DNA of 64,000 nt, from positions 9,878,614 through 9,942,613 of the forward strand of contig OZ020247.1 of assembly GCA_963971285.1 (NCBI GenBank), read 5' to 3'. This document shows, in pieces, positions 1-62,222 of this stretch. The translations under genes were made by a program, and so were the position numbers. The DNA is from Astropecten irregularis (Eukaryota > Echinodermata > Asteroidea > Paxillosida > Astropectinidae). Numbering within the stretch: the stretch's first letter is position 1; each line of letters begins with the position of its first letter. The notes under the pieces were generated by a model. It saw only the letters and a program-made list of their open reading frames with translations. It searched no databases and was not told where the DNA came from.

Positions 1-121
1 GAACCTAGAACATCTTAGATTCTTTGGTGAAGATTTAACAACATGGACATCTAAACATTCCTGGGTCAAAGGTCAACTGGCTATATATGTCAAAATAAAC
101 ATATATATTTCTATTTACTAT

Positions 122-497
122 CAAATTGGCAGAGTGGTCTGGCGTGTCGAACTCAAGTTCTTGTAGTCAATCTACAGATTGTGGGTTCGAATCCAGCCAT
201 GGGTTAATGGTGCTTGCATCCTTGGGCAAGACACTTTGTCACATATTGCTCCTCTTCACCCAGGTGTGAATGGGTATCTGTGAGGGTAGAGATGGCTTTG
301 TGTGCTTGATTAGCCTCTGTGCGCTTTAAAGTAGCCAGGGCTGTATGCTCCCCAGGGAGTTGAGATTGTTTCAGGAATGTAAATTATGGCCCGATGACCA
401 GGGATATAATAATATGTAAAGCGGCGCATAGAAAATCTTCGATTATTATGCACTATATAAGTAGATAATATGATTACAATAATATTATTATTATTAC
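122..497 (+). mobile_element. tRNA-derived SINE, leucine/serine-like head, full copy
   Basis: The head has an A-box-like TGGCAGAGTGGTCT near 127 and a B box GGGTTCGAATCC at 183-194, so it keeps a pol III promoter layout. A conserved body follows (TTGGGCAAGACACTTTGTCA, then a CACCCAGGTGTGAATGGGTA segment), and it ends in an AT-rich ATT-repeat tail. A second copy in reverse at 15236-15545 shares head, body and tail region. Non-coding and mobilised in trans by a LINE (family knowledge). Confidence 0.85.
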
Positions 498-620
498 TAG
501 CTGAGCTGACACAGGCAGGGTTAGAAGTTTGGTTTTTCCCAGACCCATGGCTGGAGGAAGTTACAGGTTCGAATCCAGCCCAGGCAGACTGCTATATATC
601 TTGCAATACAGGCACTTCAA
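498..620 (+). repeat. tRNA-like fragment
   Basis: Immediately after the SINE tail is a segment with the B-box-like GGTTCGAATCC at 566-576. No full cloverleaf could be drawn and I saw no second copy. It may be a degraded SINE head. Confidence 0.35.
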
Positions 621-3300
621 AGTACCAAGTACAACAATGTTTGGAGAAAAACTTCATTCTTCATATGGTGGGACTATCATAAAAGTATTCATCAAAATAC
701 CATTCAGGTATTTTTGAAGTATATCTTCAGAAGCAGTATTTTTTAGAATAGCACTGTGGTAATTTTGGAATACCTTTACACTCTTTTTGGTAATATTTGT
801 TTCCTACGACATCGGGGTATTTTTTTTTAAATGCTATTGGGATACTTTGGAATAGCATTAATGTATTCTGGAAATACTTCTATAGTTTTGCCCATCAGTG
901 CAGTAATCTTGTATTAATACATCGCTAGTCGTATTCTACAGCTTGGCAACTGTGTGTTAGAAACGCAGGGCATTTGGCCTCTATCTATGTCTAGTGTCCT
1001 GGGGGGTGGGGGCGCAAAAGGTTTGGGGTGGGGGTGACTGGGGCGGGGTTTTTGATACGTGCACACCTATACATTACCACACATCCAAGGACAGTCTGTG
1101 CTATTATCATTGGTGCATAATATTATTGATATTTTGTGACGATTCCCTCTTTACATTTTACTATAAGTCTCACCATTACATGTACTTCATTTTAATATAA
1201 GAAATTGTACTTTGTTGAGACAGTTCAGTTTTTAACGTCTTTACTTTTCTCTTTTGTTTTTCTTCTCTCTGTAAAATTTACATTAGTAGTGATGAAAAGA
1301 CATTACACAACAGAAAATTAAGCAATGAGGAGTACATTCAACTCAAAACCGTTACGTTTTTGAGAAGAAGAAGAAACAAAAAAGTTACAGAATCAACTAC
1401 AGGCAAGACAGGTAGAAGCCATTTTGTTTTTTCATTCTGAAAGCTGTCTGCGTACACAGATTCAGCCATCATGATGTGCATATTATTAAAGATCCGTCAT
1501 GTTCCTACGTAAAAACTCGCAACGATGGTTTGAATTTTTATATCACTAAGGTGACTAAAAACAGTCTCGGTAATCGTGGCAACTAAAAAAAAAAACAGCA
1601 CTAAGAAAACTTGGAATACACGAAGAAACAATTTCCACCGGCGAAATTATGTGAACAAGGAAGATACACACATTTTGAGATCCAATGAAATAATTAAGAA
1701 ATGCATACAGTTTAACCCTAAAGCAGAAGTGCGGCAAATTTCCAACTAGAATTATGGATATTTGGCAAGGGTGAATTCAATATGTGAATTTATTTTATTT
1801 TAACAATTTTGTGTTGGTGCACGTTTGGGACGATATTAACATCAAAACAAAAATCTGGTGTCTTTGTTTGTGAATAATTAGCAAAAAGTGATCATATGCA
1901 AATGTCACTCGTAATTTTTGTTTTCCTTAACTTTTTTTTTTTTTTTTTTTTTACAGCACATGCGGTGAAAAGGTGTATAATAATAAAATGACTCAGACGA
2001 ACTTCTACAACATTTTGCACACAGAGATTAAAAACCTAAAAAAGATTTAAAAACACATCGAATGTGAAATTCCAGCAAAAAAGTTTAACTTCCAAAAGTT
2101 GAAAAAGGACTGACGTGCACAAAAAAAAACCCAAAACAAAGACAAGAATGTTCTTCTATAGTTTGTCATTTTTCTTTTTTGTATTTTTTTTTTACAGTCA
2201 AAGTCATCATGTCCACACCGGTGCATTACTAAGAAACACTTCTATAGTGAAACGATAAATACATGTAACCATGACTGCCGATAAGGATCAAAATGCAAAT
2301 CCCTCAAAAAAATTTTGAACCGGAGAAAACCGCAACTGATCTATCCGGAAAAATAAGCAAAATTTGAAAAAAAAATTGGCAATAAAGATAGGCAGAGAAA
2401 ACATAAATGCCATTTGTCTTTAATTTTTTTCTTTTTGGGAGCGGCATTTCAACCTATTGGTTTGCTACTGTACTTGTGGACATTCTGACCAACAAATCGG
2501 TGGTTACGCGTATCCACGGCGATCTTGTTTCCGTGGATACCAAGCAAAACGTTGTGCATTTGAATAGAAACAGTCGGTATACATGTATATATATATATAT
2601 ATAGGAAATGTGGTGCAGTTGTGTAGTCTTGAAATCAGCCGCTTGGCTAAAGACTAATTTTTGTCGACACATTAGTACTGGTCTAGTTGGTACAACAAAG
2701 ATCACACACACACACATAATACAGTGTGAGAAAAGAACAGAATAAGATAAAGATCCCAAACAGACAACCCAAAAAAAACGCCGCATCTTAAAAATTGCTC
2801 ACAACGTGAAGGGAACGATTCCGTACCAAAAACACAGTTCTTGCTATAAAAATGGAAATGAAATTACACATCGGATAAAATGTACGTAACTCGGACATCT
2901 AATAAAAGCAGATATAATACCCAAAGCATAAACCCTCCAATTCACTCACTTCTTTTAGTAAACTATCCTATTTACATTACATAGTTATGATGTTCCCACG
3001 AATTAGGAACACGTTTAATTTTTAAAATTTTGTCCGTTTTTTTTTTTTTTCTTGTAACCTGCAAACTGCATACATGAAGTTTAAAAGAACGCTTATTATT
3101 AACACAAGACAGGATTTGTCATAGGGCTATCTTCAGGAGGATGGGGACACAGGAGGGGATGGGCGGGGCAAGGGAAGAATTGGGGGGTGAAGAGTTACTG
3201 AGTCTGAACAGATCATTGGCCGCCTGTTTCAGTGTCACCATGGTGACCAACCGAGGATCGTTTCTGATTGATCTCGGGGTGAGATCAAAACTCCTGTGAA
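620..3300. other. Distal 3' flank without recognised genes
   Basis: No coding similarity or splice-bounded exon seen on either strand. It contains G-rich tracts near 1001-1045, T runs at 1929-1952 and 3039-3050, a TA microsatellite at 2583-2602 and a short CA repeat near 2703-2717. Short open frames here are best read as chance. Confidence 0.5.
2583..2602. repeat. TA microsatellite
   Basis: About ten TA dinucleotides in a row, next to ATACATGTAT. A similar TA-rich stretch lies at 4945-4980. Confidence 0.85.
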
Positions 3301-3309
3301 TAGATTTCC

Positions 3310-3475
3310 CGTATAGAAATACCATATAAAAGCGTTTTCGCCTGTTTTCTACAGTTTCCGATGATGATATGAGCTGAAAATTTCACAGGTTTGTTTTTAT
3401 CCCATGTTATTCCATGACAAATCAAATTATGAACAGACCGCAGCTGTTCTGTCACCTTTACCAATCCTGTGTTCT
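3310..3475. mobile_element. Fragment of TTAA-type MITE, subfamily 3
   Basis: The segment running from TTTTCGCCTGTTTTCTAC to CAGCTGTTCTGTCACCTTTA matches 59140-59260 in the same orientation and 43800-43900 in reverse. The element end is not clear here. Confidence 0.55.
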
Positions 3476-3879
3476 GCCTTTAACAGAAAAGGGGGACAAA
3501 TGGTAAAAGCTAGCGACATATTTCAGTTGATGCTGGTGAATTTGACCATGATCAAGGAGCAGTCAAAGAGGCAGGCTCTTGTCTTTCTAGTCCTTATATC
3601 AGTCCAGGCATATACCAGTCGCTATGGCGTGTGTTGTTGCTGCATGGAGACAACTGAACATAAGAGGACACTGTGCAGATTCACCTTAGAGTTAAATAAC
3701 ATACATGTACTAGTATGTGCACTCTGCGCGTAATAAATTTCCACCACGGCGGCGCCATTGTGTTAGAGTTACATATAAAGAAAACCAAACGAGGGCAAAT
3801 GCAAGCGTTTGCAAACATGTATGATTCTTATTCCTTTTTGCTGCAATCGGCCAATTAATGAGTAATTAATATGCAAATT

Positions 3880-4042
3880 AGGCTTGCCCTCCACCAACGT
3901 GGATGAGAACTGTTTACTCAGTGCTTGTGAGAGCAGGGGAAAAAATCACATGCTGGCTGAGGTGGGACCTGAACCCACGACCTCCCGCCCACCAGCGCAG
4001 ATGCCACACCGCCAGGCCACCGAGCCAGCTGGGGTAATAAAC
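3880..4042 (-). mobile_element. tRNA-derived SINE, second family
   Basis: On the minus strand a head reads GGCCTGGCGGTGTGGCATCT with B-box-like GTGGGTTCAGGTCCCAC (perfect T-arm stem), followed by a body ending near the conserved CAAGCACTGAGTA segment. A better preserved relative is at 27484-27650 (minus) and a partial body at 20786-20890. Confidence 0.75.
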
Positions 4043-4223
4043 TGCGCGTTGTTAGTTCTACATATTGCATCACCCGTCGCATTACGCACAGTGATCCTGG
4101 TATTTTGACTCTTCTGCGGCTGCTCAGTCACACTAGGAAAAATGGCAGCTGCGCAGACAACACGTAACTTGAACACGGAGCGTACACTCTAGTTTTTTAT
4201 TTAACTCTGTGAGATGCACACTT

Positions 4224-4401
4224 AGGCTACGTTCGAGTGAGCTACTCGCGTTAACACAAGTATACTCCCCGATCCTGGAGTATGACACTTGGGTCAGCGA
4301 GAGTATACTCTCTATATATGGGGAGTATACTCCTGCACAGGAGAGTATTGCGCACGCATCATACTTGTGTTACGGGGAGTAACCACTAGAACACAGCCTT
4401 A
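4224..4401. mobile_element. Inverted-repeat element with GAGTATACTC motifs
   Basis: The ends AGGCTACGTTCGAGTG and its diverged complement (CTAGAACACAGCCTT) frame a 178-bp unit. Inside, AACACAAGTATACTCCCC faces CATACTTGTGTTACGGGGAG. Three further palindromes of the GGAGTATACTCC type lie between. No coding capacity; probably a MITE. Confidence 0.6.
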
Positions 4402-4739
4402 ATGTCCAAATATTTTTTTTTTTACAAAATACACAGCTCAGAGTTGGGCTGTTTCCAAATTGTGGGCAGTCGAGGAGGGGAGGGGCGGAGTGGAGGGAAA
4501 GGGGAGGGGCTATTTAAGAGGAACATATCTTAATTAGACATATATTATGATAAAGTCTGAAAGGTTGCAGGTTTCTCTTACTTTTCCGTCTTGTTTTTGT
4601 TTTTTGCCTCTATTTATCTACATTTCCGACAATATACTGGCCAAACAGATACAAATTATCAAAATGGTCAAAAGAGTTTGTGTGTGTGTTTTTTTTTTCT
4701 GTGATTTTTTTTTCTTTTTTGAACATACATTGCACATAA

Positions 4740-4985
4740 GTTGATAATCTATACATACATACATACATACACCCAGATAATCTAAATGGATTCTAGTAAG
4801 ATAGGATAATTATATATTACAATTGGTTTATAGTTTATCATATTGGCATTCAATAACACTCGGTTGTTGTTGTTGTTGTTTTGTTTATTAATATAAATAC
4901 ATTATATATCTATATCTATATTTATATCTTGTTGTGTGTGTGTGTTTATATATATATATATTAGATATATATATATATATTCCTT
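4740..4985. repeat. Cluster of simple repeats
   Basis: CATA tetranucleotides at about 4750-4770, a TTG trinucleotide run at 4864-4880, a TG run near 4932-4944 and a TA run at 4947-4980. These are polymorphism-prone tracts with no gene. Confidence 0.85.
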
Positions 4986-4999
4986 TGAAAGGTTAACAG

Positions 5000-7895
5000 T
5001 ACCCTACTTACTCCCCTATGTTTAAAAAGCAGAATTGGGCATCTATATAAATCAGTTTATTTTTTTTTTTCACATCGCATGAATACAAGAGCGCTCTACT
5101 CCTAAAATTTAGAATGATATATAGATTCTATCGTAATTATTAATTTTTTGTATCATTTTTTTTTGGTAAGTAATAATTATTACTATTTTTTTTCTCTCTC
5201 TTTTTTAAAATTATTTTGTTTTTTTGTTTTTAAGGAGTGCTTGCAAATGGCTCAAAAGACAACATTGGCCCAGCCAATGTGTAAAAGCCAACTGTGAATT
5301 GCGGATAACAGCACCTATAACAATTAACATTTTCGTTAAACACCAAATCCTGAACAATTTCTGCACCGGAATCTTACAAAAAGCAAAAATTTTGCTGGGA
5401 ACCAAAAAAAAAAAAAAAAAAAAGGAGGAATAAAATTTCCAAAGAAAACAAATTATTCTCTCAAAATTTCTTTTGAAATTGATTAGATGATACAATTTTT
5501 GTTCATTTTTGTTTTACGCTGTAAAACAATGACATTTTTTCATTCTTCTTTATTATTTTTTTCTTAAGAAATAAAAACATGATTTTGGTGTTAGATCCCA
5601 TGTCTATAATAAAGCTCTCTACATTTCTAGCAAGAAAACTATCTTTTTTTTTCTTCGTTTCTTTTTTTTTTACTCTCTCTCTTTTTTTTTCTTTTTAAGT
5701 TTTGTGCATTTATGAGATAAATGTTTTATTGTATAACAGTACTATATAATTACATCAATATTTATTGTCCAGTCCTATGTTGTTGTTTTTTTATTCAATT
5801 AAATTTTCATTTTTTTTTTTTTTTGGCAAAGATATATATCCTGTTGACTATGCACGTCTGCATGAAATGCCAAAAAAAAAGTCGCAATTTGAATCTTTAC
5901 TCAGTACCTATATACAATGTCTATGGTCCGATACAGTTGGTCATAAATTTTTTTTTTTTAAATCTCTGATGTTTTTGAGGGATTTGTTTCAATCTGCTAA
6001 ACCATCTGTGCAACATCTGGCTGTTTTGTCTTTAAGATCTGTTAAAAGAAAAGGAAAGGAACAAAAAAACAAAAAAAACCGTTTGGCTGGTTGGATTTTG
6101 CTACGCGTGTCCTACATGTTGTTTACTTCAACGACGATGTAGTTTATTTCGGAGGATAAGATTTTACGATGCTCACTATTAAACCTACCCCTTATTTTCT
6201 GTATTCTATGCGAACAATCAGAATCAACCAAAATTTCAATTCCAAGAGTCTCTCCTTTTGGCCTCGGATTTTCAAAAATTCATTTTAGCAGTTGTTGCAA
6301 ATTTTTACAAACATGGGCTCTTTTCGTTATTGTTTTTTTTTTCAAACATTTTTCTTTTTCGTAATGAGTCAATTTCTTTAGCTATTTGGTGTGAAAATGG
6401 TGTGAAATGTTTGAAAAAGGCAGTCTCTATATTAAAGATCTATGTCGATTACCAACATCGTAGCAAAGTATTTTTCGAGCCTTAAACGAACCTACGTGTA
6501 TAACGGCAGAGACGTTTTAGCTTTTAGTCAAATTGCTGCCAGTGCCAGCAATCCTAGTCAGAATATGCCGACACGAGACTACTCATCATCAAAACCACAA
6601 TGCTCTTTCTCCTACAAAGCATATTCTGCTAGAAGCACTAACAGAAACCCAAGTTCAAAGTTCTGATTCTATCCGTTTTACTTCCACGTACTAAAACTTG
6701 GTGTTACTGCAAAAAATCCTACGACTCCTTGCTGGAAAAGAAGAAAATACATGATATACATTGGTAGACTCTTGCCCAGCCTCATTTCAATGCAGCTTCA
6801 AAGTCTAACAGCTCACGTTATGAGCAACATAGCTTAATGTTCGATTGAGCGGGAATGAAAGAGACTAGCAGAATGCTGGTGAGCTGAAAAGTTTTCTCAA
6901 AACCCGAGACATTCCTGGTCCTCAATTCGCTCCACGACCCAACTTCTGTTAAATACAGACATCGAGGCATGGCGAACAAAAGTGAAGGTCTTAATAAGGT
7001 CCAGTCCTAGCAAGGATACTTATTCTGGCGATGCGATAATGAACAAAAAAGGTCACCCCAAAACAGAAGATGGGAACCAATCAAGCTTGAAACCAAACCA
7101 ATCTCTGTGCTCACACGGCTCAATTTGGGCCCTTCCTTGGCTTATAAGGTCCTCATGTCTGAATCACGGGCAGACCAACAGGTTGTCCCCAAAAAAACAA
7201 CATAAAGTCACTTGATGAGGGAGCCAAGCTCTAAATACCGACGATTCTAGGTGATTTTAATTGAAGGGAAACAGGTAAAATGAAGATAAGATATTTGGAA
7301 TCCAGCTAGCCGGATTCTAGCGGCATGAAGCTTCCCATCGATGTCGGCTTGCCCATCAACGCTAGTCTCACAGGGCATAACGTCCAACATGGTCTCACAC
7401 CGACAACCGTTCCTCACCCTCAAATTAACACCCATTCCCCCCACGAATCAGTTCCACCCAGTTGCAAAAAACGGTTAATCAAGAAAGCATTCTATCCACA
7501 ACAACAAAAAAGCCAAACTTAATTAAAAAAAAAAAAACCTGTTGTTAAAAACCACATCAGAGATTGTTAAAAAGTCATTAATGGTCCTCAACCATCAAGA
7601 AGTCAATTGTTAATCAGTCAATTGGATTAATACATGGCAATGAACAAAAAAAAAACAACAGGAAAAACAAACTTTAAACCGTTGACTAGCAATATCGTAA
7701 AAACTGTCACACAAATTCTCCTTCGAGAATCGTCTCATTTTTTTTTTACTTTCTGGTAGCTCAAAGCTGTTAAAATTGCATGACGACATTAATAAAGTGG
7801 TCTTCAAGTTTATATTTTACTTTTTTCCCTAATTTTTTTTATATTTTTTTTTTTTCGTTTTGTCTAATTTTGGCGATGATGCGAGTCGGTTAGTG
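5000..7895 (-). other. Probable 3' UTR and proximal 3' flank of the GRK2/3 gene
   Basis: From the stop codon leftwards there is no coding similarity and no dispersed repeat that I can match to other parts of the window. The sequence has many homopolymer A/T runs, for example 5402-5422 and 7847-7857. The absence of repeats, unlike the introns, fits a long 3' UTR, but its end cannot be fixed by eye. Short open frames here look like chance. Confidence 0.4.
6143..6148 (-). promoter_or_regulatory. Candidate polyadenylation signal
   Basis: AATAAA on the minus strand, about 1.75 kb past the stop codon. It is the first perfect hexamer I found downstream. A variant, ATTAAA, is nearer the stop, at 7261-7256. 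In such AT-rich DNA either may be chance; 3'-end reads would decide. Confidence 0.25.
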
Positions 7896-57669
<49,774 letters not shown>

Positions 57670-57807
57670 CTAGAAAAACAGGAAGACACAAGAAAATCCA
57701 CAGACAGTTAGCATATACAGCAAACTTTCAACATATGTTATATTAAAAAAAATTACATATGTACATGAACCGGTGTTCTAATGACAAAAAATGTAATGTA
57801 TTTTGAA

Positions 57808-57960
57808 TAATTGAAAAGTAAACAAACACAACTTGACTAGAGCGGGATTCTAACCAGTGATCTCCGGAATACAGTACCGGCACTTTTACCAACCAAGCTA
57901 CTCGGCCTGATGTTGGTGGTGTCCCTTTTTTTTGTTTGGCAGTCAGAAACCTCGAAACCA
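57808..57960 (-). mobile_element. tRNA-like SINE head, GGGCTGG family, diverged
   Basis: The minus strand shows GAGTAGCTTGGTTGGTAAAA, GGTTAGAATCCCGCTC and the CAAGTTGTGTTTGTTTACTT end; part of the leader (TGACTGCCAAACAAAAAAAA) remains. Confidence 0.7.
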
Positions 57961-58126
57961 GTTCTGTAGGTGATGTCACAAGCTATTGTTGCTTGGGTCT
58001 GTTCCAAGGAAGACTTTTTTTTAGGGGCGTGGCATACATGTATCAATTTTGTAAATGTTTCATCAAAATTAAGCAATTACATACATAAGTAGGTTTTTGA
58101 AGCTTTGCATGGTGGAAGTCAAGTAA

Positions 58127-58252
58127 TAAGGAAAGGTTTGCGGAGACACCATGTATAATCTCTTTTAATGGATGTGGTTCTGAAAAGAACCGGTGAGAAA
58201 TGTTCTCGACGTTCCGGCCAGTGTGCTCTGGCCATCCTCAGGAGAGTGTAAT
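58127..58252 (+). mobile_element. Single arm of the 211-bp hairpin family
   Basis: GGTTTGCGGAGACACCATGT, GTGGTTCTGAAAAGAACCGG, TCTCGACGTTCCGGCCAGTG and CATCCTCAGGAGAGTG, in the order of the left arm and loop of 32247-32457. Confidence 0.8.
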
Positions 58253-58794
58253 TAAATACATGTATAAATTGTAATTTATATTGTCATTAATTATGTATTA
58301 AATTAAGCAATAATTTCAAAGCACTTTTATCCCTTTCCCAAATTTGATTACAGTGAACCTTTAACCATGTACCACTGCACTGCACAATAACATGAAATAC
58401 CGGTACATGAACATGTACTGTACCAGTGGAATATGGCCAGCAACTCTGGGAGCCAAAGTTTGGACATTCCATTTTTTCATCCTTCAAATGACACTTCTTC
58501 ATTGGTTCTTAGGGGTAGGGCGAATTTCCTTGCCTCCCTGGACAACCAAAAACTCGCCCCTGCAGTTTAGGCCCAACTCATCTACATACACGTACATGAA
58601 CGTGTACATTGCTGTTTGCAAATAATTTTGTAGTGTGACATTCCATTCCGAAGACCACAGGGTATAATTTTCACTTATCCTTTGAAAATGTTTCTCACCC
58701 ACCCACTGCCCACTCAAATGTGACCCCCCCCCCCCCCCCCCACAAACAGAAAAAAAGAAGAAACACTCCGTGCAGATTCAAAGGGCATGTACAT

Positions 58795-59265
58795 GTACAA
58801 CATTGGTAACAAACCAAAACAGAAAATGTTCAGAGATTACGTATACAACTTTCAGGGTACAACCATGGTACTGGGCATGGTAGAAACATGTAACCGTTAA
58901 AATATTTCTGTCTGAAATGGTGTATTTATCCAGAAATGGGAGACTTTTGAGAACCGGTCTTCAAGTCAACAGCGCACGCAATTGTCTGCATGCATGCGTT
59001 GTTCTGTGCATGCGCTGTTGTGCAGCGCGTGCCTGCGCTGTTGGCGTGAAGACCGGTTCTCAAAAGTCTCCCATTAGTTAGTCAAACAACGACCGAAAAA
59101 TTGTATTTCAAAAGGCGAAATTTGGTGTAACAATTGGAACAGTTTTTCGCTGGTTTCTACTGTTTCCAATGACATGAGCTGAAAATTTCACAGGTTTTTT
59201 TTTTCCATGGCAAATCAAATTATGTGCAGCCTGCAGCTGTTCTGTGACCTTTACCAATGTTGTAC
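58795..59265 (-). mobile_element. TTAA-type MITE (subfamily 3) split by a palindromic element
   Basis: Reverse copy: ACCAAAACAGAAAATGTTC, then TGAAATGGTGTATTTATCCA. It is interrupted at 58935-59075 and resumes with AGTCAAACAACGACCGAAAA, then the subfamily 3 arm CAGCTGTTCTGTGACCTTTA. Confidence 0.8.
58935..59075. mobile_element. 140-bp palindromic element (nested)
   Basis: AATGGGAGACTTTTGAGAAC to GTTCTCAAAAGTCTCCCATT, with CAAGTCAACAGCGCACGC arms. Sits inside a TTAA-type MITE. Confidence 0.88.
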
Positions 59266-59394
59266 ATGCCCTTTAATGATGATTTGTAAGGCAGTTTACC
59301 TGTACTCAATAATTAAATTGACACAACTGCAAATATATTTGGAGAAGAAAACGGAAAACATAGATTTTGCCATTAACCTCCAAAGTTCACTAAC

Positions 59395-59620
59395 TTAAAG
59401 GGAGCATATGGGATTTGCAAAGATGTGCGTTTTGGCTGAATTTGGTACTTAAACAGAAGTGATGGTCTTAAACTTCCTTACAAACGTTGTTTCATGTACC
59501 TTTTTACGCTTTCATCTGGATAGCAAAAATCAAGCGAAATTATCTTGCCCTTCCCTCCTTCACGGTTACACCAAGGCTTTCGAAATGCTAAATCGGTTTC
59601 AGACAACAATTACAGAACAG
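59395..59620 (+). mobile_element. Dispersed repeat starting TTAAAGGGAGCATATGG
   Basis: TTAA, AGGGAGCATATGGGATTTGC, then GTGCGTTTTGGCTGAATTTG and CTTAAACTTCCTTACA as at 35010-35070. It stops before the right end. Confidence 0.75.
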
Positions 59621-59626
59621 GGCTCG

Positions 59627-59897
59627 AAATATCCACTAGACTGTCATGATTGTGGACCGAGTCTAGTGATTTCAGTGTCGGTCTAGTTAAGAGTGTACTG
59701 CACTAGTCCGGCTGTCTAGTGATTTTGTTTTCCTTGCACAATTAAAATGGTGCCTAAATTGATGATTTTTGACACAATATTGCATACAATTACTGTTTTC
59801 GTGTGTACATGTACATGAATGCCACAGGTCTAGTAAAATACTTCAGTTACCAGACCTGCTGTCCAGTGATTTTTTTTTCACAAAATTCGAGCCCTGC
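59627..59897 (+). mobile_element. CTAG-rich repeat, uninterrupted copy
   Basis: CAGGGCTCGAAATATCCACT to CAAAATTCGAGCCCTG, with TCTAGTGATTTCAGTGTCGG and CTGTCTAGTGATTTTG. Shows the empty site of the insertion at 10271-10562. Confidence 0.85.
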
Positions 59898-60144
59898 ATA
59901 AGATAGAAAATTTATGGGAAAACGATGTAAATTACAAAATTTATGGGTATGTTTATGATTGATAAAACTGTTTTGATTTAATTTAGGGATTGAAGGTGGA
60001 CATATGGCACTTTAGAAAAAAACTAAAATCATCAAAATTGTATGCACAGCACATGATGAGATTGCAACAAACTGCTATTTGGATCGTAGTAGTATTAAAA
60101 TGAAAATCGTATTAAAATCTGACAAATTATTATCTGTAATCACT

Positions 60145-60283
60145 AATGGGAGACTTTGGAGAACCTTGTCTTCAAGTCAACACCGCACATGCACGCACAA
60201 CAGCACAGGCGCAAAACAACGCATGCATGCTCACAATTGCGTGCACTGTTGACTTGAAGACCGGTTCTCCAAAGTCTCCCATT
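60145..60283. mobile_element. 140-bp palindromic element
   Basis: AATGGGAGACTTTGGAGAAC to GTTCTCCAAAGTCTCCCATT, arms with CTTCAAGTCAACACCGCAC and GCACTGTTGACTTGAAG. Confidence 0.88.
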
Positions 60284-60404
60284 TAATAGGAAAGATTATG
60301 GTAGTTTTGAATGTCTTCAAAACAACGAATAGTACTGTACATGTAGGATGTACATACTTTCAAAGTCAAATTCTGCTTATAAATGTATAAAGGCCATTTA
60401 TGCT

Positions 60405-60564
60405 AATAGCGCTCCGCACTAATGACGTCACAAAATCCCCGGCTGTCAGACAAACATTGTCTCACGCGCGTAGTGTACATGGACGCGCACATCCACGCAC
60501 GTGCATGGTTGCAATGCTTTTCTGAGATCCGGTGCTATTTTTAGCGTAAGTGCGGAGCGCTATT
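60405..60564. mobile_element. AATAGCGCTCCGCACT TIR element
   Basis: AATAGCGCTCCGCACTAATG to AAGTGCGGAGCGCTATT. Near twin of 25294-25453 (GACGTCAC, AGACAAACATTGTCTCAC inside). Confidence 0.88.
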
Positions 60565-61824
60565 CCTCCTACATGTATCTTCCCCATATACTGTACAGCA
60601 GCGGGATAGCTGTTGGCCTTGTACGGTAACCAAGTCTTTAGCCCAAAGCAATATTTGGATGTAGGGTCACTGTGTGACATGTATTCACACACGTGCAAAA
60701 TGTACATTGTGTAGGCCTACATGTACAGTGTATGGATCTATGAACATAATTTATAAGCTTAATTGTACAACATATGGTCAGTGTACACTTAGAGTGTAAT
60801 AATGTCCATGCTCCGGTCATCATAATGATTTGGGATACAGACCATACATGCTTCTATTCATCAATCCGCCATATTTGCTCCCGTGAGTGCCCATGAAAAA
60901 ATGCCACATATACTGTGCTGTGTGCCTACATGTACTGTACTGTGAACAGTACAGTTAGTACATGTTCACATACATGGACATATGTACAGTGTAATGTGAC
61001 CAGTATAAAAGATGGTAAATTACAAGCAATGTTAAACGCAGAAGTCATTCACATTTATGAAAAAAAAAAGGACTAGGCCCTATTTGGCAAAACAAAAAGG
61101 TCCCCAGGGGCTTACATACATGTACAATAATGCAACATTCTCATCAGACATTCTCATCTCATATCTAATCTAATCTAATGACATAAAGACTTTTCTTTTG
61201 CAACATCACAGCCCAAGTTTTAATTTTGCCAACCAAGATGGCGGAAACTATGGAGAGCCATCAAAGCCACGCATGACAAAAAACCACAATTTGAACACAA
61301 TTTGTACTTAACGAGTCACAAACATTAACAGATATTACTGAATGTATTAGAAACAATACAAGCAATGATGGTATGCAACTATGCATTTTGTACAGCTATG
61401 GAGAATTTGCAATTCAACGTTGAATTTGGTCACGCCGTCTTTTGAGAAGACGAAATGATTTGCAACATTTGGCCGCCCATGAGCCAATGTTTGTAAAGAA
61501 AAGAAAGGTCTATTCAGCACAATAACTGAAATCGAAAATGTGTAGCTTTTCTGAGCTTTTTCTCTTTAAAAGATTAATATTTTGTCCTCTTTTTTGGGGA
61601 GGGAGTGGTGGTTGTTATGTATATAAACAACCCCCCCCCCTCCATTTCTATGCATTATGTCATAAATCAAATCACTCAAATTAAGTACAGACGATATACA
61701 ATGATAACAATCTTCAATTCATTAACTGCATCTGTGTCTTGCTGATGGGTATAACAAACAACAACAAAAACAAAGATTGAGATCGAGCTTTAAATTCATT
61801 CACTTCAAGCGAAATGGCAAGAAT

Positions 61825-61882
61825 AAAAAAAAAAAAACAAGGAAAAAAGAAAAAAAGAAGGAAAAAAGAAAAAAAAGGAACA
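61825..61882. repeat. A-rich purine tract
   Basis: A run of AAAAAAGG and GAAAAAAG words on the plus strand. The lysine-rich open frames here are composition artefacts. Confidence 0.8.
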
Positions 61883-61984
61883 AAATCATTAGCCTTGCAT
61901 GGAAGGGAGACGCAGAAAATGGAAGAGGATTACAATACGGATGCCTGGGCATCTTGCATTTTCCGTGGATACAAAAAGCTGGGA

Positions 61985-62222
61985 TATTTCACAGCCCTGC
62001 TTAGCACAAACATTTGCTAAGCATCGATTTCTGTCTTAAAATAAAAACAGGATTAATAACCAAATTTCTATGTGTTGTGTATCACTTGTGATTGTTCTTT
62101 GGCTGTTGTTCGCTGACCATGAATATCAAATGGAATTTTTAATGCTGGTTTGTTTCATTGGGCAAGACATTTTTGTGCTTAGCAATTTTCTGTGCTTAGC
62201 AGCTCCATTACATGAAATTGGC
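61985..62222 (-). mobile_element. CAATTTCATG element, type 2
   Basis: ACAGCCCTGCTTAGCACAAA at the left, core CGCTGACCATGAATATCAAA, right end GCTCCATTACATGAAATTGG with a small insertion. Confidence 0.8.

Noticed and set aside
61777..62020. Lysine-rich small protein
   Set aside because: Comes from an A-rich purine tract followed by a type 2 element; no conservation argument.
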